The notes beneath the pieces are model-generated. The model was given only the letters and a program-made list of their open reading frames with translations. It had not been told where the DNA came from and did not search any database. From Halolamina pelagica (GTDB lineage Archaea > Halobacteriota > Halobacteria > Halobacteriales > Haloferacaceae): a stretch of 64,000 nucleotides of DNA. Below are positions 45,952-54,512 of this stretch, piece after piece. Both the position numbers and the translations under genes were made by a program. Where the stretch lies: NCBI RefSeq assembly GCF_001307315.1, contig NZ_LGUC01000001.1, forward strand, positions 2,418,001 to 2,482,000, written 5' to 3'. Numbering within the stretch: position 1 is the stretch's first letter; each line of letters starts with the position of its first letter.

Positions 45952-46469
45952 ACCGACGGCGGGCACTCGCTGCACTCGCCGGCGTCGGCCTGACCGGGGG
46001 AGCCTCTGGGCCGCCAGCAGTGGCCTGCTGGGGGGACGACCGACGACCTGCCGATCCGCGTCGAGACGCTCGACGCCCCCGGCTCCGAGGCGGGGGCGAC
46101 GCTCGTGCCGACCCCGGAGCGCGTGACGGTCGTCGACCTGTTCGCGACCTGGTGTGCGCCCTGTGACGAGCAGGTCGACATCCTGGACTCGGTTCGCGGG
46201 GAGTACGACGGCGTCAGCTTCGTCTCCGTGACGAACGAGCGCCCCAGCGAGTCGCTGACGCGGGCGGACATCGCCGACTGGTGGGCCGAGAACGACGGCG
46301 CCTGGACGGTCGGGATCGACCCCGGGAGTGAGCTCATGGCCGCCTTCGGCGCCGACGGCCTGCCGTACGTCGCGATCGTCGACGCCGAGGGGCGGTGCAG
46401 TTCGAACACGGGGGACTCGTCGACGCCGACACGCTCCGGACCGAACTGGACGCCGTGACCGATGCTTGA
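45948..46469 (+). CDS. TlpA/ResA-like thiol:disulfide protein (three frameshifts)
   Basis: About 174 residues after repair. The N-terminal signal is MNRRRALAALAGVGLTGG with RR at 3-4. The thioredoxin motif is VVDLFATWCAPCDEQVDIL (CAPC), followed by LPYVAIVDAEG with the cis-Pro region. One-base deficits at G runs 45996-46000, 46030-46035 and 46389-46392 break it into pieces; adding one G to each gives a single frame from ATG 45948 to TGA 46469. The end overlaps the CcdA start at 46462. It probably reduces apocytochrome or SCO cysteines outside the membrane. Confidence 0.82.
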
Positions 46470-47121
46470 CCCGGGAACGATCGGCGTGCTCGGGTTCGCC
46501 GCCGGCGCTGGCGTCACGACGTTTTTCGCCCCCTGTGCGTTCCCGCTGCTCCCCGGCTACGTCGGCTACTACCTGCGCGAGAGCGACCAGCGCGTGGCCG
46601 CGGTCCCGGCCGCGGCGACGGCGTCGGCGGGGACGCTGGCCGCGCTCGCGCTCGTTGGCGGGCTCGTGCTCGCGCTCGGCCGGTCGCTGACGCGAGCACT
46701 CCCGCTGTTCGAGCCGGTCGTCGGGGTCGCGCTGGTGGTGTTCGGCGTCCTCACGCTGCGTGGCGGGGAGCTCGGCGTCGACGTTCGGCTGCCGAGCCGG
46801 CCGGACACACTGCTCGGGTTCGGCGTGTTCGGCGCGGTGTACGGGATCGCCGCCGCGGGCTGTGTCGTCCCGCTGTTCCTCGGCGTCGTCGCGCAGGCGC
46901 TCGCACTCGACGGCGCCGCGAGCGGGCTCGCACTCGGGACGTACGCCCTCGGCGTCGCCGCGCCGCTGGCTGGCGTGACGCTGCTCGCCGGTGCCGGCGT
47001 CGACGTCTGGCGCTCCGTCGGCGGGTACACCGGCCGCATCAAACAGGCTGCGGGCGTAGTGATGATCGTCGCCGGACTCGGCCAGCTCTATCTCGCCGCC
47101 GACCTGCTCGGCGTGCTCTAA
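46462..47121 (+). CDS. ccdA: Cytochrome c biogenesis protein CcdA (DsbD transmembrane domain)
   Basis: 219-residue, six-helix membrane protein. The paired redox cysteines lie in TTFFAPCAFPLLPGY (helix 1) and IAAAGCVVPLFLGV (helix 4), the CcdA hallmark. It carries electrons from cytosolic thioredoxin to extracytoplasmic thiols, here most likely the TlpA-like protein encoded immediately upstream with an 8-bp overlap. It converges on rimI with a 4-bp overlap of the 3' ends. Confidence 0.94.
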   Translation: MLDPGTIGVLGFAAGAGVTTFFAPCAFPLLPGYVGYYLRESDQRVAAVPAAATASAGTLAALALVGGLVLALGRSLTRALPLFEPVVGVALVVFGVLTLRGGELGVDVRLPSRPDTLLGFGVFGAVYGIAAAGCVVPLFLGVVAQALALDGAASGLALGTYALGVAAPLAGVTLLAGAGVDVWRSVGGYTGRIKQAAGVVMIVAGLGQLYLAADLLGVL

Positions 47122-47606
47122 CCCTGCCACGCCGCAAGATCGAGCACCATCACGAAGGCGTCCTCCCCGTCGTCGTAGTAGCCGGGCACCCGCCGGACGC
47201 GCTCGAACCCCACGTCTTCGTACAGCGACTGGGCAACGTCGTTGCGCTCCCGCACTTCGAGTTTGACGACGCTGGCGCCGTTGACGGCCATCGTGAACAG
47301 CACGCGCCGGAGCAGCGTCCGCCCGACTCCCTCGCCCTGTGCCTGGGGGTGGACGGCGATATCCTTCAGGTGGCCCAGATCCCGGCCCTGGGTCGAACTC
47401 ACGTCGGCGACCGCGTAGCCGACGACGGCGCCGTCCCGGAGCGCGACCAGGAAGCCGGGAGTGCCGAGGAACCGCTCGAAGGACGCGAACGGCCACGGCT
47501 GGGAGAACACCGCCTTCTCGATGCGGAACACCGCGAGCAGGTCCGCACGCTCCGCCTCGCGGACGACGAGGTCCCCAGCGTCCGACGCCTCCGGGGTGGA
47601 AGTCAC
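47118..47606 (-). CDS. rimI: Ribosomal-protein-alanine N-acetyltransferase
   Basis: 162-residue GNAT enzyme of the RimI/Ard1 type, the archaeal N-terminal acetyltransferase. Motif A LKDIAVHPQAQGEGVGRTLL is followed by the conserved LEVRERNDVAQSLYEDVGFE and RVPGYYDDGEDAFVMVLDL. I place the start at GTG 47606 because a TATA-like GTTTAT lies about 27 bp upstream; the longer ATG 47633 would overlap that promoter. Confidence 0.9.
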   Translation of the reverse strand: MTSTPEASDAGDLVVREAERADLLAVFRIEKAVFSQPWPFASFERFLGTPGFLVALRDGAVVGYAVADVSSTQGRDLGHLKDIAVHPQAQGEGVGRTLLRRVLFTMAVNGASVVKLEVRERNDVAQSLYEDVGFERVRRVPGYYDDGEDAFVMVLDLAAWQG

Positions 47607-47711
47607 GCGTCCGTGTAGGCCGGTTGGCGGCATAAACGCCGTGGCCGCAGGCGCCGTCGCTGGGGCGAAAAAGAACGGAGAACCGCAAGTCGCGAGCCGT
47701 GGGTGGCTACA

Positions 47712-47775
47712 CGATCACGGCATCACGCTCCCTGGCCGCGCGACGGAGCGCGCGGCAGGACGCGAGCCGTGATCG
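47712..47775. repeat. Nested palindrome downstream of aconitase
   Basis: A perfect 10-bp outer inverted repeat (CGATCACGGC at 47712-47721 with GCCGTGATCG at 47766-47775) encloses a 7-bp one (CCGCGCG...CGCGCGG). It lies two bases after the aconitase stop and about 106 bp upstream of the rimI start. The inner 20 bp match 18 of 20 bases of the reverse complement of the element core near 158-177. It may act as a terminator. Confidence 0.7.
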
Positions 47776-47777
47776 GT

Positions 47778-49751
47778 TCAGTCGTCAGCCGGCGCGGCGC
47801 CGCTGCCGTCCTGGGCCTGCTGCTTCGTCCACGAGAGCTTGCCACCGGCCGCGAGGATCTCGCGCTCGCGCTCGGAGGCGTCGAGGTGGGCGGTCCCCTC
47901 CCACTCGTCGTTGACGCGGAAGGTGAACTCGTCCTGGCCGGAGCGCACGCCGGCGCCGACGTCGTCGACGATCTCGACGTTGTCGCCCTGCTCGATGCGC
48001 TCGTAGTCGTCCTCGTCGATCGTCAGCGGGACGAGGCCGAAGTTGAACAGGTTCGCCTTGTGGATGCGGGCGAACGACTGCGCGAGGACGCCCTCGACGC
48101 CGAGGTACATCGGACAGAGGGCGGCGTGCTCACGCGAGGAGCCCTGGCCGTAGTTCTCGCCGGCGACGAGGAAGCCGCCGTCGGCGTCCAGCGCGCGCTG
48201 GGCGAAGCTCTCGTCGACACGCGAGAGCGTGAACTCCGAGAGCTTGGGCACGTTGGAGCGGAACTTCAGGATGTCCGACGTGGCCGGGATGATGTGGTCG
48301 GTCGTGATGTTGTCGTCCATCCGGAGCAGCACCTCACCCTCGAGGTTGGACTCGAGTGGGTCCTTCAGCGGCACGTCGCCGATGTTGGGGCCCTTGACGA
48401 GCTCGTCGTCGACGGCCTCGTCGGGGGCGATGAGGTCGACGTCGTGTCGGTCGTAGCCGCGACCGAGCTCGAAGCCGGGGTCCTCCATGTCGCCGAGTTC
48501 GTCGGCGAGGTCACGCGGGTCGACGATCTCGCCCTTGATCGCCGCGGCGGTGGCGACCTCCGGCGAGCAGAGGAAGACGGAGTCGTCCTCGATCCCCGAG
48601 CGGCCCTCGAAGTTGCGGTTGAAGGTGCGCAGCGAGACGGTGTCGCTGCCGGGGACGTGGCCGATCCCGATACAGGCACCACAGGTCGCCTCGGAGAAGT
48701 TCACGCCGGCGGCCATCAGCTCGGCCGTCCAGCCCTCGCGAGCCAGCATCTCGGAGGCCTGCTTCGAGGCGGGCGCGATGATCATCTCGGTCTTCTTGTT
48801 GACCTCGCGGCCCTCGAGCATCTTCGCGGCGGGGAGGATGTCCTCGTAGGCGCCGTTGGTACAGGAGCCGATCATGACCTGCTCGACGGACTGGCCCGCG
48901 GCCTCGCGGACCGGCACGACGTTGTCGGGCATCGACGGCTCGGCGATCATGGGCTCGATCTCCGAGAGGTCGACGACGATCTCGTCGGCGTACTCCGCGT
49001 CGTCGTCGGGCTGGAGGTCGACGTAGTCCTCGGGGCGGTCGACCTCTTCGAGCCACTCCTTCGTGCGCTCGTCGGTCGGGAAGATGGAGGAGGTAGCGCC
49101 GAGCTCGGTCCCCATGTTGGTGATCGTCGTTCGCTCCGGCACGGAGAGCGTCTCGACGCCGGGGCCGGTGTACTCGAACACTTTGCCGACCCCGCCCTTG
49201 ACGCTCAGGCGTCGCAGCAGCTCGAGGATGACGTCCTTCGCGGTGGCCCACTCGCCGAGTTCGCCCTCGAGTCGGATGTTGACGACTTCGGGCATCTCGA
49301 CGTAGTAGGCGCCCCCGCCCATCGCGACGGTGATGTCGAGGCCACCCGCACCGATGGCGAGCTGGCCGAGGCCGCCGGGCGTCGGCGTGTGGGAGTCCGA
49401 GCCGAGCAGCGTCTTGCCGGGCGCGGCGAAGTTCTCCTTGTGGACGTTGTGACAGATACCGTTACCGGGCCGGGAGAAGTGGGCGCCGTAGGTGCCCGCC
49501 GCCGAGCGCAGGAAGCGGTGGTCGTCGGTGTTCTTGAAGTCGAACTGGTACGTCTGGTGGTCGCAGTACTGCGCGGCGAGTTCGGTCTGGACTTCGTCGA
49601 GACCCAGCGCCTCGAACTGCAGCCACACCATCGTACCGGTGGTGTCCTGCGTCAGCACCTGATCGATCTCGATCCCGATCTCCTCACCGGGGGTCAGCTC
49701 GCCCTCGACGAGGTGATCGTCCAGGACTTTCTCCGTGATTGTCTTTCCCAT
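47778..49751 (-). CDS. acn: Aconitate hydratase
   Basis: 657-residue [4Fe-4S] enzyme of the TCA cycle, converting citrate to isocitrate. Cluster ligands lie in MIGSCTNGAYED (first Cys) and ATCGACIGIGHVPG (second and third). The N-terminal SDSHTPTPGGLGQLAIGAGG and C-terminal swivel domain ENYGQGSSREHAALCP are full family signatures. Length and arrangement match the archaeal/AcnX-like mitochondrial type. The start ATG 49751 (MGKTITEKVL) is preferred to the 73-residue longer frame. Confidence 0.96.
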   Translation of the reverse strand: MGKTITEKVLDDHLVEGELTPGEEIGIEIDQVLTQDTTGTMVWLQFEALGLDEVQTELAAQYCDHQTYQFDFKNTDDHRFLRSAAGTYGAHFSRPGNGICHNVHKENFAAPGKTLLGSDSHTPTPGGLGQLAIGAGGLDITVAMGGGAYYVEMPEVVNIRLEGELGEWATAKDVILELLRRLSVKGGVGKVFEYTGPGVETLSVPERTTITNMGTELGATSSIFPTDERTKEWLEEVDRPEDYVDLQPDDDAEYADEIVVDLSEIEPMIAEPSMPDNVVPVREAAGQSVEQVMIGSCTNGAYEDILPAAKMLEGREVNKKTEMIIAPASKQASEMLAREGWTAELMAAGVNFSEATCGACIGIGHVPGSDTVSLRTFNRNFEGRSGIEDDSVFLCSPEVATAAAIKGEIVDPRDLADELGDMEDPGFELGRGYDRHDVDLIAPDEAVDDELVKGPNIGDVPLKDPLESNLEGEVLLRMDDNITTDHIIPATSDILKFRSNVPKLSEFTLSRVDESFAQRALDADGGFLVAGENYGQGSSREHAALCPMYLGVEGVLAQSFARIHKANLFNFGLVPLTIDEDDYERIEQGDNVEIVDDVGAGVRSGQDEFTFRVNDEWEGTAHLDASEREREILAAGGKLSWTKQQAQDGSGAAPADD

Positions 49752-49887
49752 ATCGTTCCAAGATGGGCTTGGTACGGTGATAAATCCGGCGAGAACGAAG
49801 TGCGGCCGCCACACCCGCACGACGGCGGGCGAGAGGCGCTCACGACGGGTTCGGCAGGGTTTTGACGCCGGGGCCGAACCGCCGACC

Positions 49888-50355
49888 ATGTTCCGCTCCG
49901 GAGCCAGCCTCGCCGCCGGCATCGACGGCGTCGCCGACGACGCAGTCCAACCGAACGGCGTCGACCTCACCGTCGCAGCGGTGTTCGAACAGACCAGCCC
50001 CGGCTACGTGGGCCGCGACGGGAAATCCGTCGGCGACCGCACGGAGGTCGACCCACACGGCGGCGACCCGCCGATCTACCGGCTCGAACCGGGCGACTAC
50101 GTGGTTCGCTACGGCGAGCGACTGGCGGTACCCGAGGACAGTGTTGGGTTCGTGCTCCCGCGCTCGACGCTGCTGCGAAACACCTGCTCGCTCGATACGG
50201 CGGTCTGGGACGCCGGGTACGAGGGCCGCGGCGAGGGGCTGTTGCAGGTCGGCCGGGCGATCGAGATCGAGCAGGGGGCCCGGATCGGGCAGTTCGTCGT
50301 CGCGGATGCGGACCACGAGGGGACGTACGACGGGACCTATCAGGGCGAGAACTGA
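49888..50355 (+). CDS. dUTPase / dCTP deaminase family protein (deoxyuridine triphosphatase type)
   Basis: 155-residue protein of the trimeric dUTPase fold. VQPNGVDLTVAAVFEQ is motif 1 (Asp), the central VGFVLPRSTLLRNTCSLDTA holds the Arg/Ser motif, AVWDAGYEGRGEGLLQVG is motif 3, and a Gln-rich IGQFVVADAD ends the core. Archaeal versions hydrolyse dUTP, some also deaminate dCTP. It keeps uracil out of DNA. The start at ATG 49888 is chosen because the upstream frame overlaps the aconitase promoter. Confidence 0.88.
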   Translation: MFRSGASLAAGIDGVADDAVQPNGVDLTVAAVFEQTSPGYVGRDGKSVGDRTEVDPHGGDPPIYRLEPGDYVVRYGERLAVPEDSVGFVLPRSTLLRNTCSLDTAVWDAGYEGRGEGLLQVGRAIEIEQGARIGQFVVADADHEGTYDGTYQGEN

Positions 50356-50393
50356 GGCGTCGACGGCGCTCGCGGGTCGGTTGGTCGGAGAAA

Positions 50394-50467
50394 CGGGCTG
50401 AGAGGGACTTGAACCCCCGACCGTCTGGTTAAAAGCCAGACGCTCTCCCAAACTGAGCTATCAGCCC
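50394..50467 (-). tRNA. tRNA-Lys (anticodon UUU)
   Basis: 74-nt cloverleaf on the minus strand. Acceptor GGGCTGA pairs with TCAGCCC, discriminator G. Anticodon stem GTCTGG/CCAGAC around loop CTTTTAA, with TTT. T arm CGGGG-TTCAAGT-CCCTC-like. No intron, no CCA. It lies between the dUTPase gene and the M20 peptidase gene, on the opposite strand. Confidence 0.95.
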
Positions 50468-50546
50468 TCACCCCAACCCAGTAGGAGCACCGGGTAAGCG
50501 TTTACGGTTCCCTCGAAGCTAAGCCCCCGCCGACCGACCCCCCGTC

Positions 50547-51796
50547 ATGGACATCCGGACGTTCACCGAACGGCTCATCGAGTCCCGGACCGTCGACGGC
50601 GGGGAGGCCGATGCCGCGGCGTGGGCCCGGGAGCAACTCGACGCGCTCGGGTTCGAAACGTACGAGTGGCTCGCCGACGCCGAGGCGCTGGCGAATCACT
50701 CCTCGTTCCCGGACGACCCGGACCTGATCGACACGGCCGACCGACCGAGCGTGGCGGGCGTACTGGAGTTCGGCGATCCCGACGCCGGCCCGACGCTCGT
50801 CCTGAACGGCCACCTCGACGTGGTGCCGGCCGACGAGGACGCGTGGTCGTCGGACCCGTTCAAGCCCGTCTGGGGCGAGACCGACGACGGCGCGGAGACG
50901 CTCACCGCCCGCGGCGCCGTCGACATGAAGGCGCCCGTCGCCGCCTGCGTGTTCGCGGCGCTGGACGCCGCCGAGCGCGCGGACTCGGCCGACCTGAACG
51001 GCCGACTCGTCGTCGAAGCCGTCGCCGGCGAGGAGGAGGGCGGCATCGGCGCCGCCGCGGCCGCGCTGTCGAACCCCTACCCCTTCGACCGCGACGCCGC
51101 GATCGTCGCCGAGCCGACCGAGCTGACCCCCGTCACGGCCGTCGAGGGAACCGTGATGAAGCGCCTGGAGATCCAGGGCCGGGCAGCCCACGCCGCCTCG
51201 CGCTGGCGCGGCGAGGACGTGCTCCCCCACTTCGAGCGCATCCGCGCGGCGTTCAAAGCGCTCGAAGCCGAGCGCGGGGAGACGGTCACGCACCCGCTGT
51301 ACGAGGAGTACCCCGTCCCGTGGCCGATCGTGATCGGGATCGTCGAGGCCGGTAACTGGGCCTCCTCGGTGCCGAGTTCGCTCACGGCCGAGATGCGCTT
51401 CGGCGTCGCCCCGGGCGAGACCGTCGACGAGGTGGAAGCGCAGTACGAGGCGGCGCTGCAGACCGTCGTCGACGGCGACGACTGGCTCTCGTCGCACCCC
51501 CCAGTTTCGAGCGGTTCAGCATCCAGTTCGAGCCCGCCGAAACCGACGCCGACGAGCCGATCGTGCGGACGCTCCAGGCGGCGATGAAAGCGACGAGCGT
51601 TCCCGACACCGAGCCCCGGGGCGCGACCTACGGCGCCGACTCCCGACACTACGTCGCCGCCGGGATTCCGACGGTGCTGTTCGGCCCCGGAAGCATCGAG
51701 CAGGCCCACTTCCCCGACGAGACGATCGAGTGGGCCGACGTGGAGCAGGCCAGAGAAACGATCGCCGAGACCGCCGTCCGCTTCCTTCAGTCGTAG
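50547..51796 (+). CDS. M20 family metallopeptidase / deacylase (ArgE/DapE-like) (frameshifted)
   Basis: About 416 residues after repair. Zn-ligand motifs are LVLNGHLDVVPADED (His-x-Asp) and ARGAVDMKAPVAA, then AGEEEGGIGAAAAAL (Glu-Glu) and a final DSRHYVAAGIPTVLFGPG with the last His. A small dimerisation domain begins EIQGRAAHAAS-like. A one-base deficit in the C run 51497-51502 breaks the frame between WLSSHPP and SFERFSIQFEP. Family members remove acyl groups from amino acids (acetylornithine, succinyl-diaminopimelate). The substrate is not certain. Confidence 0.87.
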
Positions 51797-52451
51797 CGCT
51801 CGGCGAGCGCCTCGGCGACGACGTCGCCCGGCTGCTCGTTGCGCATCGACGCCTCGCGCCGGAGTTCGCGGTACTGCTCGACCGGCAGCGAGAGCGCGAT
51901 GTCGCCGAGTTCGATCCCCCGCTCACGCAGCGCTTCCTGTGCCGACGCGCCGTCGGTGATCTCACTCGCCAGCGAGCGCACCTCCCGGACGGTGAGGTCG
52001 TGGTCGAGGGTCGCCCACGCCAGATCCAGCCGGGCGGTGCCGCCGACGCGCGCGAGATGTTTCGCTGTCGACGGGGCGATGTTGCCCCGGGCGACGTGGC
52101 GCCGGACCGACTGCGGCAGGTCGTGAACCCGGGCCCACGTCCGGAGGAACGAGACGGAGACGCCGTCGGCGCGCTCGGCGGCCTCGCGGTAGGAGCCGAC
52201 GCCCCGGACCAGCGCCGCACACGCCGCCGCCCCGCGGAGCATGTCGAGGTAGTCGCCCGGCCCGTCGCCGTCGGCGAACGCGGCGAGCACCTCGGCGGCG
52301 TGCTCGACGCTCTCGGGGTCGTCGGGGTCGAAGTCGATCGCCTCCGCTGCACGCTCGCCGGTGATCTCCGGATCGGCGCGGACGACCGGCTCGCCGACCC
52401 GCGAGCGGCGGTCGGTCGAGGGCGTCGGCTTCTCGCCGTCGTCGGGGGCAT
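51787..52451 (-). CDS. Haloarchaeal HTH protein, DUF7119-like (frameshifted at the N-terminus)
   Basis: About 221 residues after repair. The central part SYREAAERADGVSVSFLRTW, then LPQSVRRHVARGNIAPSTAK and the C-terminal LTVREVRSLASEITDGA form helix-turn-helix-like segments reminiscent of ParB/KorB domains. The acidic N-terminus is RSRVGEPVVRADPEITGERA. The frame from GTG 52290 extends upstream without an ATG. One added C in the run complementary to 52444-52448 connects it to ATG 52451. It converges with the M20 gene with a 10-bp overlap. Probably DNA-binding; role unknown. Confidence 0.68.
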
Positions 52452-52530
52452 CACGGGGCAGTTCGAGCCCGGTCCCGAAAAGCCCCCGGCGCTCGGGCGA
52501 TCGCTTGCCGTACTGGGACAGCTCGCATGG

Positions 52531-52887
52531 TCAGAACGTGATGATCTCGTAGTCGTCGTCGACCAGCGACCGGATGCTCGGGTGGCCGTCGTGGTCGTCG
52601 AGCTGGACGACGCCGGCGTCCTGGACGGCCTCATCGACGCCGAAGGCGCCCGAACAGTACTCACACGCCGACGCCTCGGGCTTCACGGCGGCGTAGAGGT
52701 CGTGGTAGTCGCTGTCCTCGTCTTCGAGTTCCGGGATCCACTGCGTGCCCGCGCCGTCGAAGATCAGTTCGAGCTCGTCGTCGTCGTTCCGGGCGAACTC
52801 CCGCGCGGTTTCGAGTCCGTTGACGAGTCGACCGAGGTTTGCGTGCCCGTCCGTCCCTGCGAGGATCACGACTGCCGCGTTCGTCAT
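52531..52887 (-). CDS. DsrE/F-like family protein
   Basis: 118-residue protein of the DsrE sulfur-relay fold: AVVILAGTDGHANLGRLVNG, the second strand ELELIFDGAGTQWI and the Cys-bearing VKPEASACEYCSGAFGVD. Two Cys (C-x-x-C) at that position could be redox or persulfide carriers. The end DDDYEIITF is the usual last strand. The gene is the first of a run of thiol-related genes and is on the same strand as the reductase upstream. Confidence 0.85.
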   Translation of the reverse strand: MTNAAVVILAGTDGHANLGRLVNGLETAREFARNDDDELELIFDGAGTQWIPELEDEDSDYHDLYAAVKPEASACEYCSGAFGVDEAVQDAGVVQLDDHDGHPSIRSLVDDDYEIITF

Positions 52888-52966
52888 GCGAGTACCGTAC
52901 CCAACCCAGCGGGAAAAGCGCGGGCGAACCGCGGGGTAACGGGGTTACGTCGGTGTTACCGAGGTG

Positions 52967-54412
52967 TCAGTGGTGATGCTGGTGGCCGGCGCCGCCGCCC
53001 CGCGTGAACTGCCCGGAGAAGGCGCGCTGGACCACCTCCGGCAGCGCCGGGTGGACGTGGATCGACTCGCGGATATCCCGGACGGTCCCGCTGCCCGCGG
53101 TCATCGCCGTCACGACCTCCTGAATCAGCGTCGAGGCGTCCGGGCCGACGATGTGACAGCCGAGGATCTCGCCGTCGAGATCGATGATGGCTTTCACGAA
53201 CCCGTCGGCGTGCATCGCCTTCCCGCGAGCGGTGTCGTCGTAGCGGTAGGTGTTGGTCGCGTATTCCGCACCGTCGGCCCGCAGCGCCTCCTCGGTCGCG
53301 CCGACGCCGGCGACCTCGGGCGAGCCGAACACCGCGAACGGCATCGCCGAGTAGTCGACCGGCTCGGGCTCGTCGCCGAAGAGGTTGCGCATCACCGCCC
53401 GGGCCTCGTGGTTCGCGCTGTGTTTCAGCAGGTACTCGCCGACGATGTCGCCCAGCGCCCAGACGCCGTCGGCGTCGGTCCGGAGGTGCTCGTCGGTCTC
53501 GACGAACCCGTCGTCGTCCGTCTCGACGGCGGTGTGCTCCAGATCGAGCGTGTCGGTGTTCGGCACCCGACCCGCCGCGACGAGCAGTTCGTCGCTGGTG
53601 ACGCTGAGCGTGTCACCGGCCTCGACGACGTGTCCGTCCTCGCCGTCGTCGTACTCGTACGGCAGCGCTTCGACGGTGATCTCGCCGCCCGTCTCGCGCA
53701 CGCTCGTCGCCGCGTGACCGGTGTGGACCGCGACCCGCTCGCCGTAGCGGTCGGTGAACGCCGCGGCGACCTCCTCGTCGGCGTTGGGGAGGAGGGTGGG
53801 CCGCCGGCCGAGGATCGTCACGTCGGTGCCGAACGTGCCGAAGAAGTGGCCGAGTTCGGCGGCGATGTAGCCGCCGCCGACGATGGTGAGCCGGTCCGGC
53901 GGCGTCTCCAACTGGAGCGCCTCGCGGCTCGTGAGGTACTCCACGTCCTCGATGCCGTCGATCGGCGGAATCGCCGGTCGGGTGCCCGCCGCGATCAGGA
54001 TGGTCTCCGCGCGGACGCGGGTGCTGTCTTCTTCCCCACCGTGGATCTCGATCGTGTGGTCGTCGACGAACCGAGCCTCGCCCTCGTAGAGGCGGTGCTG
54101 GTCCGACGAGCGCAGGCCACGGCGGATCGAGTCCGACGACTCCCCCACGTCCTCGTTGACCTCGCGGACGATCTCGGCGAACTCGACACCCGCGATCTCG
54201 GCGTCGATGTGGAACTCGTCCGCGCGCTCGATCGTCTCGTACACGTCGGCGTGGTAGAGCAACTGCTTCGAGGGGATGCAGCCGCGGTTGAGGCAAGTCC
54301 CACCGAGGGGTCCCTTCTCGACGACGGCGACGGATTGGCCCTGGTTCACGGCGGCGTTGGCCACGTCCAACCCGGAGCCGGAACCGATGACGAGGAAATC
54401 GTACTCTTCCAT
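52967..54412 (-). CDS. Pyridine nucleotide-disulfide oxidoreductase (GCR / dihydrolipoyl dehydrogenase / mycothione reductase-like)
   Basis: 481-residue flavoprotein disulfide reductase. FAD motif FLVIGSGSGLDVANAAVNQG, redox pair GGTCLNRGCIPSKQLLY, NAD(P)H motif LTIVGGGYIAAELGHFFGTF, second FAD motif VWALGDIVGEYLLKH and the C-terminal active-site HVHPALPEVVQRA. A protein of this type, once annotated merA, was shown in Halobacterium to be bis-gamma-glutamylcystine reductase (GCR); that is my preferred guess because haloarchaea use gamma-glutamylcysteine. A His-rich tail (GHQHHH) is unusual. No lipoate-pathway partner is adjacent. Confidence 0.85.
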   Translation of the reverse strand: MEEYDFLVIGSGSGLDVANAAVNQGQSVAVVEKGPLGGTCLNRGCIPSKQLLYHADVYETIERADEFHIDAEIAGVEFAEIVREVNEDVGESSDSIRRGLRSSDQHRLYEGEARFVDDHTIEIHGGEEDSTRVRAETILIAAGTRPAIPPIDGIEDVEYLTSREALQLETPPDRLTIVGGGYIAAELGHFFGTFGTDVTILGRRPTLLPNADEEVAAAFTDRYGERVAVHTGHAATSVRETGGEITVEALPYEYDDGEDGHVVEAGDTLSVTSDELLVAAGRVPNTDTLDLEHTAVETDDDGFVETDEHLRTDADGVWALGDIVGEYLLKHSANHEARAVMRNLFGDEPEPVDYSAMPFAVFGSPEVAGVGATEEALRADGAEYATNTYRYDDTARGKAMHADGFVKAIIDLDGEILGCHIVGPDASTLIQEVVTAMTAGSGTVRDIRESIHVHPALPEVVQRAFSGQFTRGGGAGHQHHH

Positions 54413-54512
54413 ACGCCGATGTGGGGCTCGCGGCTAATCAAACACCAGTAGCGTTCGGGTCGATACTGTTGAAACACGCACCATTACGTGGTTCGCGGTC
54501 GCCCGTCGAACG

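Noticed and set aside
52967-54412. Mercuric reductase
   Set aside because: There is no N-terminal heavy-metal domain and no C-terminal vicinal Cys pair; the tail has His instead, as in GCR/LPD-type enzymes.
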